Source: JACPYF01 sp964348695 (GTDB lineage Bacteria > Patescibacteriota > Saccharimonadia > Saccharimonadales > Saccharimonadaceae). From it: 64,000 nt of DNA. The notes below the pieces were generated by a model, which worked only from the letters and a program-made list of their open reading frames with translations, did no database searches and had not been told where the DNA came from. The stretch covers positions 39,845 through 103,844 of the forward strand of contig CAYGDI010000004.1 of the NCBI GenBank assembly GCA_964348695.1. Reading direction: 5' to 3'. Below are positions 43,273 through 52,623 of the stretch, in pieces. Position 1 is the stretch's first letter, and every line of letters begins with the position of its first letter. Both the position numbers and the translations under genes were made by a program.

Positions 43273-44989
43273 TAAAATTGCCCTTACTCTAATATTACTA
43301 GTTGGGGTATGTTTTTCGTTGGTCGCTACGCATAATGCTTCGGCGGTCACTGGATCAGACTGGAATCCAGGTAATATTATCGATGATGCTGTGTATTTTA
43401 ACGCAAACGAGATGTCAACAAACGATATTCAAAACTTTCTCAATGCCCAGATGCCATCATGCGACACCTGGGGTAATCAACCTTATGGTGGAACCACTCG
43501 AGCAGCATATGGCGCATCCCGAGGCTACCCTGCTCCATATACTTGCCTAAAAGATTATGTCGAAAATCCTACAACTCACCAAAACAACGCAAACGGTGGA
43601 AGCGTTAGTGGTGGTTGGAGTGCTGCACAGATTATTAAACATGCAGCTGATACATATTCTATTAACCCGAAAGTACTAATAGTACTTCTCCAAAAAGAAC
43701 AGTCGTTAGTAACTGATGACTGGCCTTGGACAATACAATATCGTTCTGCAACGGGATATGGGTGTCCAGATACAGCACCGTGTGACGCAGAATATTATGG
43801 TTTTTATAACCAAGTAGAAAAAGCTGCATACCAATTCCGCCGCTATGCAACCTACCCTAGTGAGTACCGCTACAAAGCATTCCAGTCGAACTACATTCAG
43901 TACAACCCAAATGCTGGATGTGGAGGTACAGATGTATATATTGTCAATCAAGCAACTGCTGGGCTGTACAATTACACTCCTTACCAACCTAACCCGTCGG
44001 CACTAGCGAATTTGTATGGACTCGGTGATGGTTGTGGTGCGTACGGAAATCGTAACTTTTGGCGCATGTACAGTGACTGGTTCGGTTCTACCCGAATGCA
44101 AAACCTCCCACCAATCACCTCTTCGGCCGGCTCTCCTGTAACCATGGCGCCTCAAGGTGATGACAGACTATCAGTTTTTGGAATCAATAATGCTGATATG
44201 ATCTACCACAAAACCCAAACTGCAGCCAATAGCTCTAGTTGGGGTAGTTGGACACAAATGGAGGGTGGACTACGCAATATATCATCGAGTATTAACGCCG
44301 ATAGAAGAATACAGTTATTTGGCATAGCAGGAAGTGGCTCTGTATATTCAAAAACCCAAACTGCAGCCAATAGCTCTAGTTGGGGTAGTTGGAATAAAAT
44401 AGAAGGATGGCTTTCGACTAGTAGCCAAACGCTCAACCAGGACGGAAGGCTGAGTTTGTTTGGCGTCAATGCCGGTGGCAGTATTTATTACAAAACCCAA
44501 ACTGCAGCCAATAGCTCTAGTTGGGGTAGTTGGACACAAATGGAGGGAATTCTCAAGAATATCTCTGCTCATACAAATGCTGATGGCAGAATACAACTAT
44601 TTGGCGTCAACCCCCATGGTGATATCTACTACAAAAATCAAACTGCAGCCAATAGCTCGACTTGGAGTAGCTGGGTGAAGATGCCCGGCTGGCTAGAAAC
44701 AGTTGCTATTGGCCGCAATGCCGATGGTAGGCTTGTAGTGTTTGGCACAAATGGTATCGGATCAATCTATTACAATACCCAAACTGCAGCCAATAGCTCG
44801 ACTTGGGATGGTTGGACACAGATAGACGGTGGATTGCGACATATCACAGCTGGATCACATGCCGACGGCAGGATACAGTTGTTTGGTATTAATCAAAATG
44901 GTGATATCTACTACAAAAATCAAACTACAGCCAATAGCTCGACTTGGAGTAGCTGGGTGAAGATGGAGGGTGGACTACGCCGTCACTAA
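43256..44989 (+). CDS. Secreted lysozyme-like protein with six PLL-type lectin repeats
   Basis: A 577-residue exported protein with signal peptide (IALTLILLVGVCFSLVATHNASA). Residues about 35-285 form a Cys-rich domain with VLIVLLQKEQSLVTDDWPW, ATGYGCPDTAPCDAEYYGFYNQVEKAAYQFRRY; the Glu in LLQKEQS is placed like the catalytic Glu of lysozyme/lytic-transglycosylase folds. The rest is six 47-residue repeats of DGRIQLFGVN...YYKTQTAANSSSWGSW, matching PLL-type sugar-binding propellers. ATG 43256 has GGAGG 10 nt upstream; the frame opens earlier. Probably binds and trims host or own glycan. Confidence 0.85.
   Translation: MLRSTNKIALTLILLVGVCFSLVATHNASAVTGSDWNPGNIIDDAVYFNANEMSTNDIQNFLNAQMPSCDTWGNQPYGGTTRAAYGASRGYPAPYTCLKDYVENPTTHQNNANGGSVSGGWSAAQIIKHAADTYSINPKVLIVLLQKEQSLVTDDWPWTIQYRSATGYGCPDTAPCDAEYYGFYNQVEKAAYQFRRYATYPSEYRYKAFQSNYIQYNPNAGCGGTDVYIVNQATAGLYNYTPYQPNPSALANLYGLGDGCGAYGNRNFWRMYSDWFGSTRMQNLPPITSSAGSPVTMAPQGDDRLSVFGINNADMIYHKTQTAANSSSWGSWTQMEGGLRNISSSINADRRIQLFGIAGSGSVYSKTQTAANSSSWGSWNKIEGWLSTSSQTLNQDGRLSLFGVNAGGSIYYKTQTAANSSSWGSWTQMEGILKNISAHTNADGRIQLFGVNPHGDIYYKNQTAANSSTWSSWVKMPGWLETVAIGRNADGRLVVFGTNGIGSIYYNTQTAANSSTWDGWTQIDGGLRHITAGSHADGRIQLFGINQNGDIYYKNQTTANSSTWSSWVKMEGGLRRH
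44156..44986 (+). repeat. Six tandem 141-bp coding repeats
   Basis: The core TGCAGCCAATAGCTC occurs at 44221, 44362, 44503, 44644 and 44785, and as TACAG... at 44926, a spacing of exactly 141 bp each time. Conservation is nearly perfect at the DNA level in the core and looser between cores. Confidence 0.95.
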
Positions 44990-45043
44990 AATATATACTC
45001 GATAGTAATATTTTGGTAACTAGACAGTGAGCAATACAGCTAT

Positions 45044-47056
45044 ATGAACACGAAAAAAGTCTTTCGACTTGATAGAGATAAATTAGTACCCACTGCTGCT
45101 GTAGCTTTTTTTGTATTTTATCTGTTGTCGTTCCTGAAAATAACTAGTTTTGATGTATCCAATAGTACGGACAGTTCTTGGCAGTATGCATTGAGCGGTT
45201 TACGCCATGCCTCGCAGCATTTAGGAATAGACCTGTATTTTACATATGGACCTTTGTTTGAGATACTACCTACTTATATTCATGCATATGATACTGTGGC
45301 AAACTATATTATTGGAATCTTTTTGTTTTTATTTATCTTTGTTGTTAGTTCAATTGCGATATCAAGACTCTATTTTCAAATACCTTCGATTGTTTTTGGA
45401 ATAAAGAAAGAGTTGGTGTGTAGTATTTTGGCGGTTGGCTTGTTTTTTACACTCATTGATGTTGATACTTCTCTTAATATACTCCTACTTCTCATCGTTA
45501 CTGCTGCTCATTTTGAAAAAAAATATCTTTTCAAAATCCTATTTCTTTTGCCTATTTTGCTACTAGCCTATTACAAGTTTAGTTATTTTATACCTGTAGC
45601 TATGTTGTTACCTGTGGTTTTTGTGGGCGATTTACGCTTTCGTTCAGTAGTGCACGGTTTGTATAGAGCTATTCCTGTATATATTTTATTGTTTTCTATA
45701 TTCTTTATTATTACTCCAGGTAGCAATCTGATACATTTTGCAAAGTACATGCATTATTCCCTAGTCAACACAGCGGCTTATAGTGAATTTATGGGGTTGC
45801 CTTTTTCAAACTTTTTTTTAATAATCATGATTTATATATTGATAATGGCATGTACAACTGGGTCATTTTTTTACAGGATATTTAATCAAAAAAATCTGAA
45901 ACGTTCACTAGGCAGTGCTTCGTTTAGCAGTTATGTTTTGCTAGGCTGCGCGTTTTTACTGGTGATGTTTATCGACTTTAAACACGCTGTAGTTCGTAAC
46001 GATTCACACCTATTATCATTTACACCTTTTGTGTTTTTGGGTGTGTGTTTTGTAGTGTGGAATATAAGCTATGTAACTAAGGTCAAAAAAATTCTTTATA
46101 ACGCTAGCGCACAGAGACTACTACCCTATGGTTTTGTAGTGGTGGTGGTCATCTTTCATATATGTATATCTATTGGACTTGGCTCGAGCGTGCGAAACTA
46201 CACTGATATGATCGGAGAGATAATCAAACAAACAACAATCAGTAGTAGGTTTAACTACACAGCATTTATAGATGCAAAAAATGAGTCAGAAAAAAGTATT
46301 ACTCTAAGAGCAAAAGAAATCGCTAAGATACGATCGCAGATGAAAGAACTCCCAAACCAAGATAAGCCTGTTATATTTTATGGAAACACGAATCTTTATG
46401 GCGAGGTATTGAGACAAGATCGTGAGGTATTATACCCTCCTTATATACAAAACTATGTCGCATACCCCCCTTCACTCGGTGACAGTTTGTATCTTTCTTT
46501 TATACAGCAGCACCCCGATGCCCTAATTTATATTGATGAACGCGAAGCATCAATAGATGGCCGCGTGCCATCATATGAACTGAACGAGTTTTTCCAGTAT
46601 TTGGTGCACAACTACCAAGTTGTTGCCTCAGACCAGGATAATAGGCAGTACGTACTGGAGCGAAAATACAACAAAGAAGCTGTGTGTACCCACCTTTCTG
46701 ATATAAAAATAGAAGACAATATTCAGACACAACTACCAAAAATACCGTCTTTATCAAAGGATCAATATATCAAAATGAAAGTTGATAGCAGCCAGAATGC
46801 GTTAGTATCGGCAACATCAGTCCTCATAAAAAATCCTGTTTATCAGATGATCCTTATCACCCCAGAAGGACAGCCTTTTAAAGCCCGAATCACAAAAAGC
46901 ACTCTAAAACACGGGATAGCCGTAAGTCCTCTTCCGCTGAGCTTCACAGACCACTACATGAAAAAACCTTTTGTTATGAAGGGCTTTACTTTGTTAGATG
47001 GATTTCCTATGAGTTCTGAATATAGCGGCGTATTAGAGCTTTGTACATACAAGTAG
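45044..47056 (+). CDS. Polytopic membrane protein with extracytoplasmic C-terminal domain
   Basis: A 670-residue protein. About ten membrane helices in the first 370 residues, then roughly 300 soluble residues outside (RYPSYELNEFFQYLV-like segment near 500; VCTHLSDIKIEDNI near 560). An early loop holds SNSTDSSWQYALSGL with the Asp-Ser-Ser-Trp-Gln seen in some GT-C-type proteins. The topology, helices then a soluble domain, fits sugar transferases that use lipid-linked donors. No family is certain. No clear ribosome site. Confidence 0.7.
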   Translation: MNTKKVFRLDRDKLVPTAAVAFFVFYLLSFLKITSFDVSNSTDSSWQYALSGLRHASQHLGIDLYFTYGPLFEILPTYIHAYDTVANYIIGIFLFLFIFVVSSIAISRLYFQIPSIVFGIKKELVCSILAVGLFFTLIDVDTSLNILLLLIVTAAHFEKKYLFKILFLLPILLLAYYKFSYFIPVAMLLPVVFVGDLRFRSVVHGLYRAIPVYILLFSIFFIITPGSNLIHFAKYMHYSLVNTAAYSEFMGLPFSNFFLIIMIYILIMACTTGSFFYRIFNQKNLKRSLGSASFSSYVLLGCAFLLVMFIDFKHAVVRNDSHLLSFTPFVFLGVCFVVWNISYVTKVKKILYNASAQRLLPYGFVVVVVIFHICISIGLGSSVRNYTDMIGEIIKQTTISSRFNYTAFIDAKNESEKSITLRAKEIAKIRSQMKELPNQDKPVIFYGNTNLYGEVLRQDREVLYPPYIQNYVAYPPSLGDSLYLSFIQQHPDALIYIDEREASIDGRVPSYELNEFFQYLVHNYQVVASDQDNRQYVLERKYNKEAVCTHLSDIKIEDNIQTQLPKIPSLSKDQYIKMKVDSSQNALVSATSVLIKNPVYQMILITPEGQPFKARITKSTLKHGIAVSPLPLSFTDHYMKKPFVMKGFTLLDGFPMSSEYSGVLELCTYK

Positions 47057-47077
47057 TTGCGCTCCCCTCTCATCTGG

Positions 47078-47083
47078 TATAAT
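47078..47083 (+). promoter_or_regulatory. -10 element of the two-domain glycosyltransferase gene
   Basis: TATAAT ends 11 nt before the ATG at 47095, predicting a leader of only about 4 nt; no Shine-Dalgarno sequence is visible. Confidence 0.5.
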
Positions 47084-47094
47084 GAACAGAGCTT

Positions 47095-49656
47095 ATGCAA
47101 AAGAAACAGCCTAACACATCTTGCCTCATTATCAGCTACGGACCAGTGCCTACGCCACAATATCAAACAGTTGAGGGTGGTGGTATGCGAGCCTGGGGGC
47201 TCGCAGAGGGGCTCAAATCACACGGTATAGACGTAACTGTGGGTATCAATAGCTCTTTTATACAAGAGCTATCTGAGCACCAAGGCATTAACCTTGTAAA
47301 CTGGAATCTCGACGACAACTTTGTTGCACTCATAAACTCTTTTGACAGTGTTGTTATTAGTTACTGTATGGGAGACCCTTCAACATTTGTTGTTGATCAT
47401 ATATCAGATGATGTTCAGTTGGTACTAGATGCGTACGTGCCTATTTATATCGAAGTATCCGCTAGAGATTCCCAGGACATCAAAACTGAATATATCAACT
47501 ACATGTCTGATATGGGTGGATTTAATAAAGTGCTAGCGAGAGGAGACTTTTTCTTAACAGCCAATGCACCACAAGATATGCTTTATAGTGGGGTTTTATC
47601 GGCACTTGGCGTTATTAATCCTCGATCATATAGAGAAACAAGGATTGTACGAACACCGTTCGGAATACACAGAACACCAGTTAAACCCGGTTCTAACCCT
47701 TATAAAAAACTAGGTATACATGATGATGATTTCGTTGTGCTTTGGTTTGGCGGCATTTATCCATGGTTTCATATCGAAGAATATCTGGATGCCATCAAAA
47801 TACTCTCAGCAGATAAAAAGTTAAAATTTGTATTCGTTGGTGGAAAAAATCCATTCAACCCAAATCCAGATTTTTCTCGACAATACGATAGTGCTTTGAC
47901 TTTTTCAAAAGAAAACAAGCTACATAATACGCAGATGTTTTTTGTAGACTGGGTGGATTTTGATAAAAGAGTTGACTGGTTTGCTCACGCAAAAGTCGTT
48001 GTCAGCCTCAATCAACCAGGAGAGGAAAATACGTATTCTTGGCGAACAAGAGTTATGGATTTTGTTTGGGGAGAAATTGTCACTATAACAAATGGAAGTG
48101 ATCCTCTAAGTGAGGAGCTGCTAGAAAACGAAGCAGCAATCAGAATCAAAAGTTTATCAAAAAAAGATATAGTTGATGTCATTCTCTCTATTAAAAAAGA
48201 CACAAAGAAGCTAGCATACACAAAGAAGCAGCTGCTAAAAATCAAGGAGACGTATTACTGGGACATTGTCACTAAAAATATTTCCAAATCGATCAAAAAG
48301 CACGATCTACCTTACCAAAATGAAAAAAAATTCCGCTCTTCAATCAATATGACTCAAGCTGTGCAGAACCCTGTCCCTACAGGAAAGTTAAGTAAAATGA
48401 AAAAAATTGTTTCTGCTGATACTTTCAGTAAAATACGGCAAAAAGGTATTCGTAGAAGCATGAAACTTGCTGGTTCTATTGCAAAAACCCAAATTACACA
48501 GTCACTAAGATCTGTTGATGGTCAGCCTCAGTATGTTTTTATATCCCACCCTATCAACAATACAGGCGCACCTATCGTACTACTACAGATGGTGGAGGAA
48601 TTCGTACAAAAATATGGTAGTAACAGGGTGCGGGTTATTGCTCCGGGTGTAGAAGAAGAGCAAGAAAAATATCTAAAAAAGCTTGGTATCACTGTTGAAA
48701 AGGCTGCTGCAGGTATGAGTCTGCATTTTGTACGTGCGCAGCTGGCACTAAAAAAGAATGATTTTGTGATCATGAATACAATTGCTATTTATGATAATTA
48801 TCGTGACTTTGTATTGCTTTGGCTCAAAATAGGACGACTTAAACACGCCTATTGGTTTATACACGAAGACACTGCTCAAATACCAGTTATACACAAAGAA
48901 TTTTTGGAAAAGAAAAATATTCATCATATACAACAACTAACCAAAAGCAAACAGCTAACTCTGCTTTTTCCATCGAAAAGGACGGAGCTGGAGTATATAA
49001 ATTTACTTGAAATACCAGCATCAGCAACAAAAACAGTTGGACTACATGTTGATGTAGACGATTCATACAAAAATGCACCGACAGAAACCAGCTTTACGTC
49101 GATTAATTTTTTGATATCAGGTACACCCTCTGACGGTCGGAAAGGTCAAATGCTTGCATTAATGGCGTTTTATCGATTCTTAAAAGACCACTTTGAATCT
49201 TCACCATCATCGTACCGACCATTCAAACTACACCTCGTAGCTATTGGTGATGATTATTTGTCGCAGCAGATAAAATGGATTAGTAAATCAATGCTGCAAA
49301 AACACGTCGTACTATACCCTTCTCTGCCAAAAAATAAGGCTCTTGAGGTTACAGCAGATTGCAATGCAGTTATATGCTGCTCACTCAATGAAACATTTGG
49401 ATTGTATGTTGCTGAGGGCATGCAGATGGGCCATATTGTACTAAGAAATAACAGTGCAGGTATGGATGAGCAGCTCAGAGATGGTAAAAATGGATATTTT
49501 ATAGATCATACAGACATAGAACAGTTTACAAAGGTTATAGAAAAAATCCTCAACAAGAAGACATCATCGAATAAAGATTTGCAAAAAATGGGCATTACAT
49601 CACAAAAAATGATTAGAGCCTACGGTGAAAATTCTTATCTGAGCTATTTTGACTGA
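47095..49656 (+). CDS. Two-domain glycosyltransferase (tandem GT4-like)
   Basis: An 853-residue cytoplasmic protein with two GT-B units. The first, about 1-410, begins CLIISYGPVPTPQYQTVEGGG and has FVVLWFGGIYPWFH and ITNGSDPLSEELLENEAAI. The second, about 480-853, begins YVFISHPINNTGAPIVLLQMV and has FLISGTPSDGRKGQMLA and the GT4 signature NETFGLYVAEGMQMGHIVLR (Glu-x7-Glu). A Lys-rich helical linker joins them. It probably adds two successive sugars or a repeating disaccharide, like bifunctional polymerases. Its end overlaps the convergent methyltransferase gene by 13 nt. Confidence 0.88.
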   Translation: MQKKQPNTSCLIISYGPVPTPQYQTVEGGGMRAWGLAEGLKSHGIDVTVGINSSFIQELSEHQGINLVNWNLDDNFVALINSFDSVVISYCMGDPSTFVVDHISDDVQLVLDAYVPIYIEVSARDSQDIKTEYINYMSDMGGFNKVLARGDFFLTANAPQDMLYSGVLSALGVINPRSYRETRIVRTPFGIHRTPVKPGSNPYKKLGIHDDDFVVLWFGGIYPWFHIEEYLDAIKILSADKKLKFVFVGGKNPFNPNPDFSRQYDSALTFSKENKLHNTQMFFVDWVDFDKRVDWFAHAKVVVSLNQPGEENTYSWRTRVMDFVWGEIVTITNGSDPLSEELLENEAAIRIKSLSKKDIVDVILSIKKDTKKLAYTKKQLLKIKETYYWDIVTKNISKSIKKHDLPYQNEKKFRSSINMTQAVQNPVPTGKLSKMKKIVSADTFSKIRQKGIRRSMKLAGSIAKTQITQSLRSVDGQPQYVFISHPINNTGAPIVLLQMVEEFVQKYGSNRVRVIAPGVEEEQEKYLKKLGITVEKAAAGMSLHFVRAQLALKKNDFVIMNTIAIYDNYRDFVLLWLKIGRLKHAYWFIHEDTAQIPVIHKEFLEKKNIHHIQQLTKSKQLTLLFPSKRTELEYINLLEIPASATKTVGLHVDVDDSYKNAPTETSFTSINFLISGTPSDGRKGQMLALMAFYRFLKDHFESSPSSYRPFKLHLVAIGDDYLSQQIKWISKSMLQKHVVLYPSLPKNKALEVTADCNAVICCSLNETFGLYVAEGMQMGHIVLRNNSAGMDEQLRDGKNGYFIDHTDIEQFTKVIEKILNKKTSSNKDLQKMGITSQKMIRAYGENSYLSYFD

Positions 49657-50585
49657 TTTTTATTTAGTACTTTTTTAGCTTTTTGTAGCTTTTTAACTAC
49701 CTTTGAAACTGGTGAGTTTTTTACTTGATATTGATTCTTTTCGATAACTTTTTGGGCACTACTAAGTTGTTTTTCGAGATGACTAATCACTTTTGCCTGA
49801 GCATCAGCATGAGCTTTGATTGCCGCAATTTGGCTGTTAAGATCAGTTAATACATCGTCTCTGTATTGTTCTGGTTTTTCTATAGGACTTTGTAGTTCTG
49901 ATTTTTTTGGCTCGCCTATCTCTAGGACAAATTTGTATTGAAAAGCTCTGGCTTCCATTTTTTTCGTCATATTCCAAAAATCTTTTGAGGCGGTTAGTCC
50001 GTACTTTTCCAGTAACTTTTCTATAATTTCTTTCGGGTAATCATTGGTTGAAGAATCTACCCTAACCACACGGTAGCCAGCAGCATGAGCGATTTTGGTA
50101 AAAGAGTTTAGGGTAAAATATTTCAGATGTGTGTTATCGAGGATACCCATTTTTTCATATTCAAAATTACCGCCAAGAAGCTCTAGTCGAGTGCTGATAT
50201 GTGCAATATTAGGTGTAGATATAAATATTTTTCCATTTTTTTTCAGAAGTTTTTTTGATTTTTCTAATGCTTCTTGAGGATATTTAAGATGTTCTAATAC
50301 GTCACCATAAAAAAGAGCGTCGTATTTTCTCTCGTACACATCGCTAGACCATTCGCCATCAAGATCAAACGAGTATACACCATCAAGTACTTTTTTAGCC
50401 TCCTCTTTGTCAGGACTTATTTCAAGCCCATACACAGTGCAATTTTTTGCATCTTTTAGAAATTTACCAAAATACCCGGTACTACAACCAAAGTCCAGTA
50501 TTGTTGAACCTTCGTTGATATCGTCGTAAAACCACTCAACTGCACCCTTTAAGCTAGGTGGCATATTTTCTGAATATTTAGACAT
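49644..50585 (-). CDS. SAM methyltransferase with C-terminal coiled coil, possible glycan chain terminator
   Basis: A 313-residue protein. Class I methyltransferase domain with ILDFGCSTGYFGKFL (29-43), YGLEISPDK, ALFYGDVLEHLKYPQEALEKS and FISTPNIAHIS, to about residue 225. Then a linker and a coiled coil at about 242-288 (LTDLNSQIAAIKAHADAQAK, VISHLEKQLSSAQKVIEKN), ending in a basic tail (VVKKLQKAKKVLNKNQ). It overlaps wzt by 8 nt. Methyltransferase plus coiled coil next to a Wzt with a sugar-binding domain is the layout of WbdD-type chain terminators; no kinase domain is present. Confidence 0.85.
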   Translation of the reverse strand: MSKYSENMPPSLKGAVEWFYDDINEGSTILDFGCSTGYFGKFLKDAKNCTVYGLEISPDKEEAKKVLDGVYSFDLDGEWSSDVYERKYDALFYGDVLEHLKYPQEALEKSKKLLKKNGKIFISTPNIAHISTRLELLGGNFEYEKMGILDNTHLKYFTLNSFTKIAHAAGYRVVRVDSSTNDYPKEIIEKLLEKYGLTASKDFWNMTKKMEARAFQYKFVLEIGEPKKSELQSPIEKPEQYRDDVLTDLNSQIAAIKAHADAQAKVISHLEKQLSSAQKVIEKNQYQVKNSPVSKVVKKLQKAKKVLNKNQSK

Positions 50586-51780
50586 TTTTTATACTCCATT
50601 TGTGCTTCATTAAACTAACGCCCTCAAATTTTGTGTCTTGTTTCACGCTGAAACTATGTATACGCGGTTTGTAGTATATTGCTTGTTCGGCTGTTTCGTT
50701 GAGTACTGCCATATTAATATAGTACCTACCTGGAGTTAGATTTTGGTCTATGTTGATCTCTGCTACACAAGAATTGGATGTTATCGCTTCTAGATCACTG
50801 ATCTTTGTATTAGTACCAAAACAATAGTTGTCTTTTTCGTTAAAAATCTGAAATCCTAGATGAATATTTTGTCCTTTTAGTTTGTGATCAATTTGGAATC
50901 GAAATCGAACACTACTAAGAGTGCTTATTGAAGACACTTTTATATTCTCTGAGTCGAACGCACCTTTGTATTGAATCGATACTTGGTGGTTTTTTTCAGT
51001 TTCATGTTCCTGGTGGGTGTCTTGATCATAATTGAGCTCAAGATATTTATCAGCAACTTTACCAGAGCTGCCAATGATTTTTACTTCGCCTTTATCCACC
51101 AGCATAGCCCTGTCACAAAACCTTAAGACAGCGCTCATATCATGGGTCACTAGAATAACAGTCCTACCTTGTGATTGTATTTCCCTAAACATTTCATAGC
51201 ATTTTTGTTGAAACGCGGCATCGCCAACAGCCAACACTTCATCAATCAAGAGAATATCGCTCTCTGCTCTGATTGCTATAGAGAATGCAAGTCTGACCTG
51301 CATTCCAGAAGAGTAGTTTTTAAGTTTTTGATCCATAAAGTTTTCGAGCTCGGCAAACGTCACAATATCGTCATACATCTCTAACATTTGCTTTCGATCA
51401 AACCCTAGTAGCGCACCGTTCATAAAAACATTTTCACGACCGGTTAGTTCCATGTTAAAACCAACGCCCAGCTCAATAAATGGTGTCAAACTACCATTTA
51501 CTTGAACTAAACCTTCGTCTGGCGCATAAATGCCTGCCAAGAGCTTCAGAAGGGTGCTTTTACCACTACCGTTGCGTCCGACAATACCGAAAAACTCTCC
51601 TTTTTTTATATCGAATGACACTCCATCAAGTACGTTTTGCTTTTCGTAGCCACTTTTTGGGCGAAATATATTGATCGCGGCTTGTTTGATACCTGAATAT
51701 TTTTCATGAGGCAGTAAAAAGCTTTTTTTCAATTCTTTTACTACAACAGCTAGTTCTTGATTGGTATTATCAGCGCTCAT
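50578..51780 (-). CDS. wzt: Wzt-type polysaccharide ABC transporter ATPase with C-terminal sugar-binding domain
   Basis: A 400-residue ATPase. Walker A GIVGRNGSGKSTLLKLLAG, signature LKNYSSGMQVRLAFSIAIR, Walker B DILLIDEVLAVGDAAFQQKC and switch His VILVTHDMSAV are intact. Residues about 275-400 form a beta-rich Wzt C-terminal domain (RFRFQIDHKLKGQNIHLGFQ, TPGRYYINMAVLNE), which in O8/O9a-type systems recognises the modified end of the chain. It overlaps wzm by one base (TAATG). Confidence 0.95.
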   Translation of the reverse strand: MSADNTNQELAVVVKELKKSFLLPHEKYSGIKQAAINIFRPKSGYEKQNVLDGVSFDIKKGEFFGIVGRNGSGKSTLLKLLAGIYAPDEGLVQVNGSLTPFIELGVGFNMELTGRENVFMNGALLGFDRKQMLEMYDDIVTFAELENFMDQKLKNYSSGMQVRLAFSIAIRAESDILLIDEVLAVGDAAFQQKCYEMFREIQSQGRTVILVTHDMSAVLRFCDRAMLVDKGEVKIIGSSGKVADKYLELNYDQDTHQEHETEKNHQVSIQYKGAFDSENIKVSSISTLSSVRFRFQIDHKLKGQNIHLGFQIFNEKDNYCFGTNTKISDLEAITSNSCVAEINIDQNLTPGRYYINMAVLNETAEQAIYYKPRIHSFSVKQDTKFEGVSLMKHKWSIKNV

Positions 51781-52592
51781 TAGACATTCTCCGAAAAGTA
51801 TTTTTGGTGCTTTTTAAAATACCATACAGCAAATACTATAGATACAGTAACGATAATATACGGAATAGCCGATATGAAAGGGTTTTGTATGAAGTTACCC
51901 ACCGTCATTGTTTCGTGCGATATTAGGTTATAGCGAGCATCTTGAATGATTTGCGCCATTGGACTGAGGAGTAGTATTTTTGCAGCAACTTCGCTTTGCG
52001 CAATAACCATACTGAGGGGATAAAGTATTGGTGTTGCATAGAACGCTCCCTGTAAAAATACCTCCCATATATGACTGATGTCTCGATATTTTACGTATAG
52101 GGCGGCTAGTAGAAACGCTACGGCAAGCGAAAACACATAGAGCTCAAGTATCGTGAATGGTAAAAGAAGAACAGTCCATTGCAAATCGACTTTATTAATC
52201 ACCACAAAAACCATAACAACCAATAGATTGAGGAACAAGTTGATAAGCGCAGATAATGTCCCTGATATTACGATGATATATTTAGGAAAATTAATCTTTC
52301 TGATCAGATCACCCCTAGAGACGATCGCTTCCATGCCTTGGCTTGTAGCTTCAGTAAAAAAGCTCCAAAACACAATACCTAGCAACAAATACACTGGAAA
52401 ATGTTCTACATCTGCACCGAATCGCAAAAACTTAACAAACACCACATACAAAATAGCAAAAAGCATGAGTGGTTTTAGAAGTGACCAGAGGTAGCCAAGT
52501 ACAGATCCCTGATAGCGAAGTTTAAAATCGGTAATGACGAGCTCTCGCAAAAGTATACGATTTCGTCGACTAAAAATGTTCGAGATTTTCAT
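51780..52592 (-). CDS. wzm: Wzm-type polysaccharide ABC transporter permease
   Basis: A 270-residue permease of the ABC-2 type with six membrane helices. LLRELVITDFKLRYQGSVLGYLWSLLKPL at the N-terminus (quoted for position), FWSFFTEATSQGMEAIVSRGDLIRKINFPKYII and FYATPILYPL are hallmarks of Wzm/TagG/RfbA exporters. With Wzt it moves an undecaprenyl-linked glycan across the membrane. No ribosome site is seen; TATAAT lies 14 nt before the ATG. Confidence 0.95.
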   Translation of the reverse strand: MKISNIFSRRNRILLRELVITDFKLRYQGSVLGYLWSLLKPLMLFAILYVVFVKFLRFGADVEHFPVYLLLGIVFWSFFTEATSQGMEAIVSRGDLIRKINFPKYIIVISGTLSALINLFLNLLVVMVFVVINKVDLQWTVLLLPFTILELYVFSLAVAFLLAALYVKYRDISHIWEVFLQGAFYATPILYPLSMVIAQSEVAAKILLLSPMAQIIQDARYNLISHETMTVGNFIQNPFISAIPYIIVTVSIVFAVWYFKKHQKYFSENV

Positions 52593-52623
52593 AAGTTATG
52601 CATTTCATTATAGAATAAAAGGA

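Noticed and set aside
44156..44986. CRISPR-like array
   Set aside because: The repeats are 141 bp, in frame and within a coding sequence; they encode protein blades.
49644..50585. Full WbdD with kinase domain
   Set aside because: Only the methyltransferase and coiled coil are present; there are no kinase motifs and no room for the domain.
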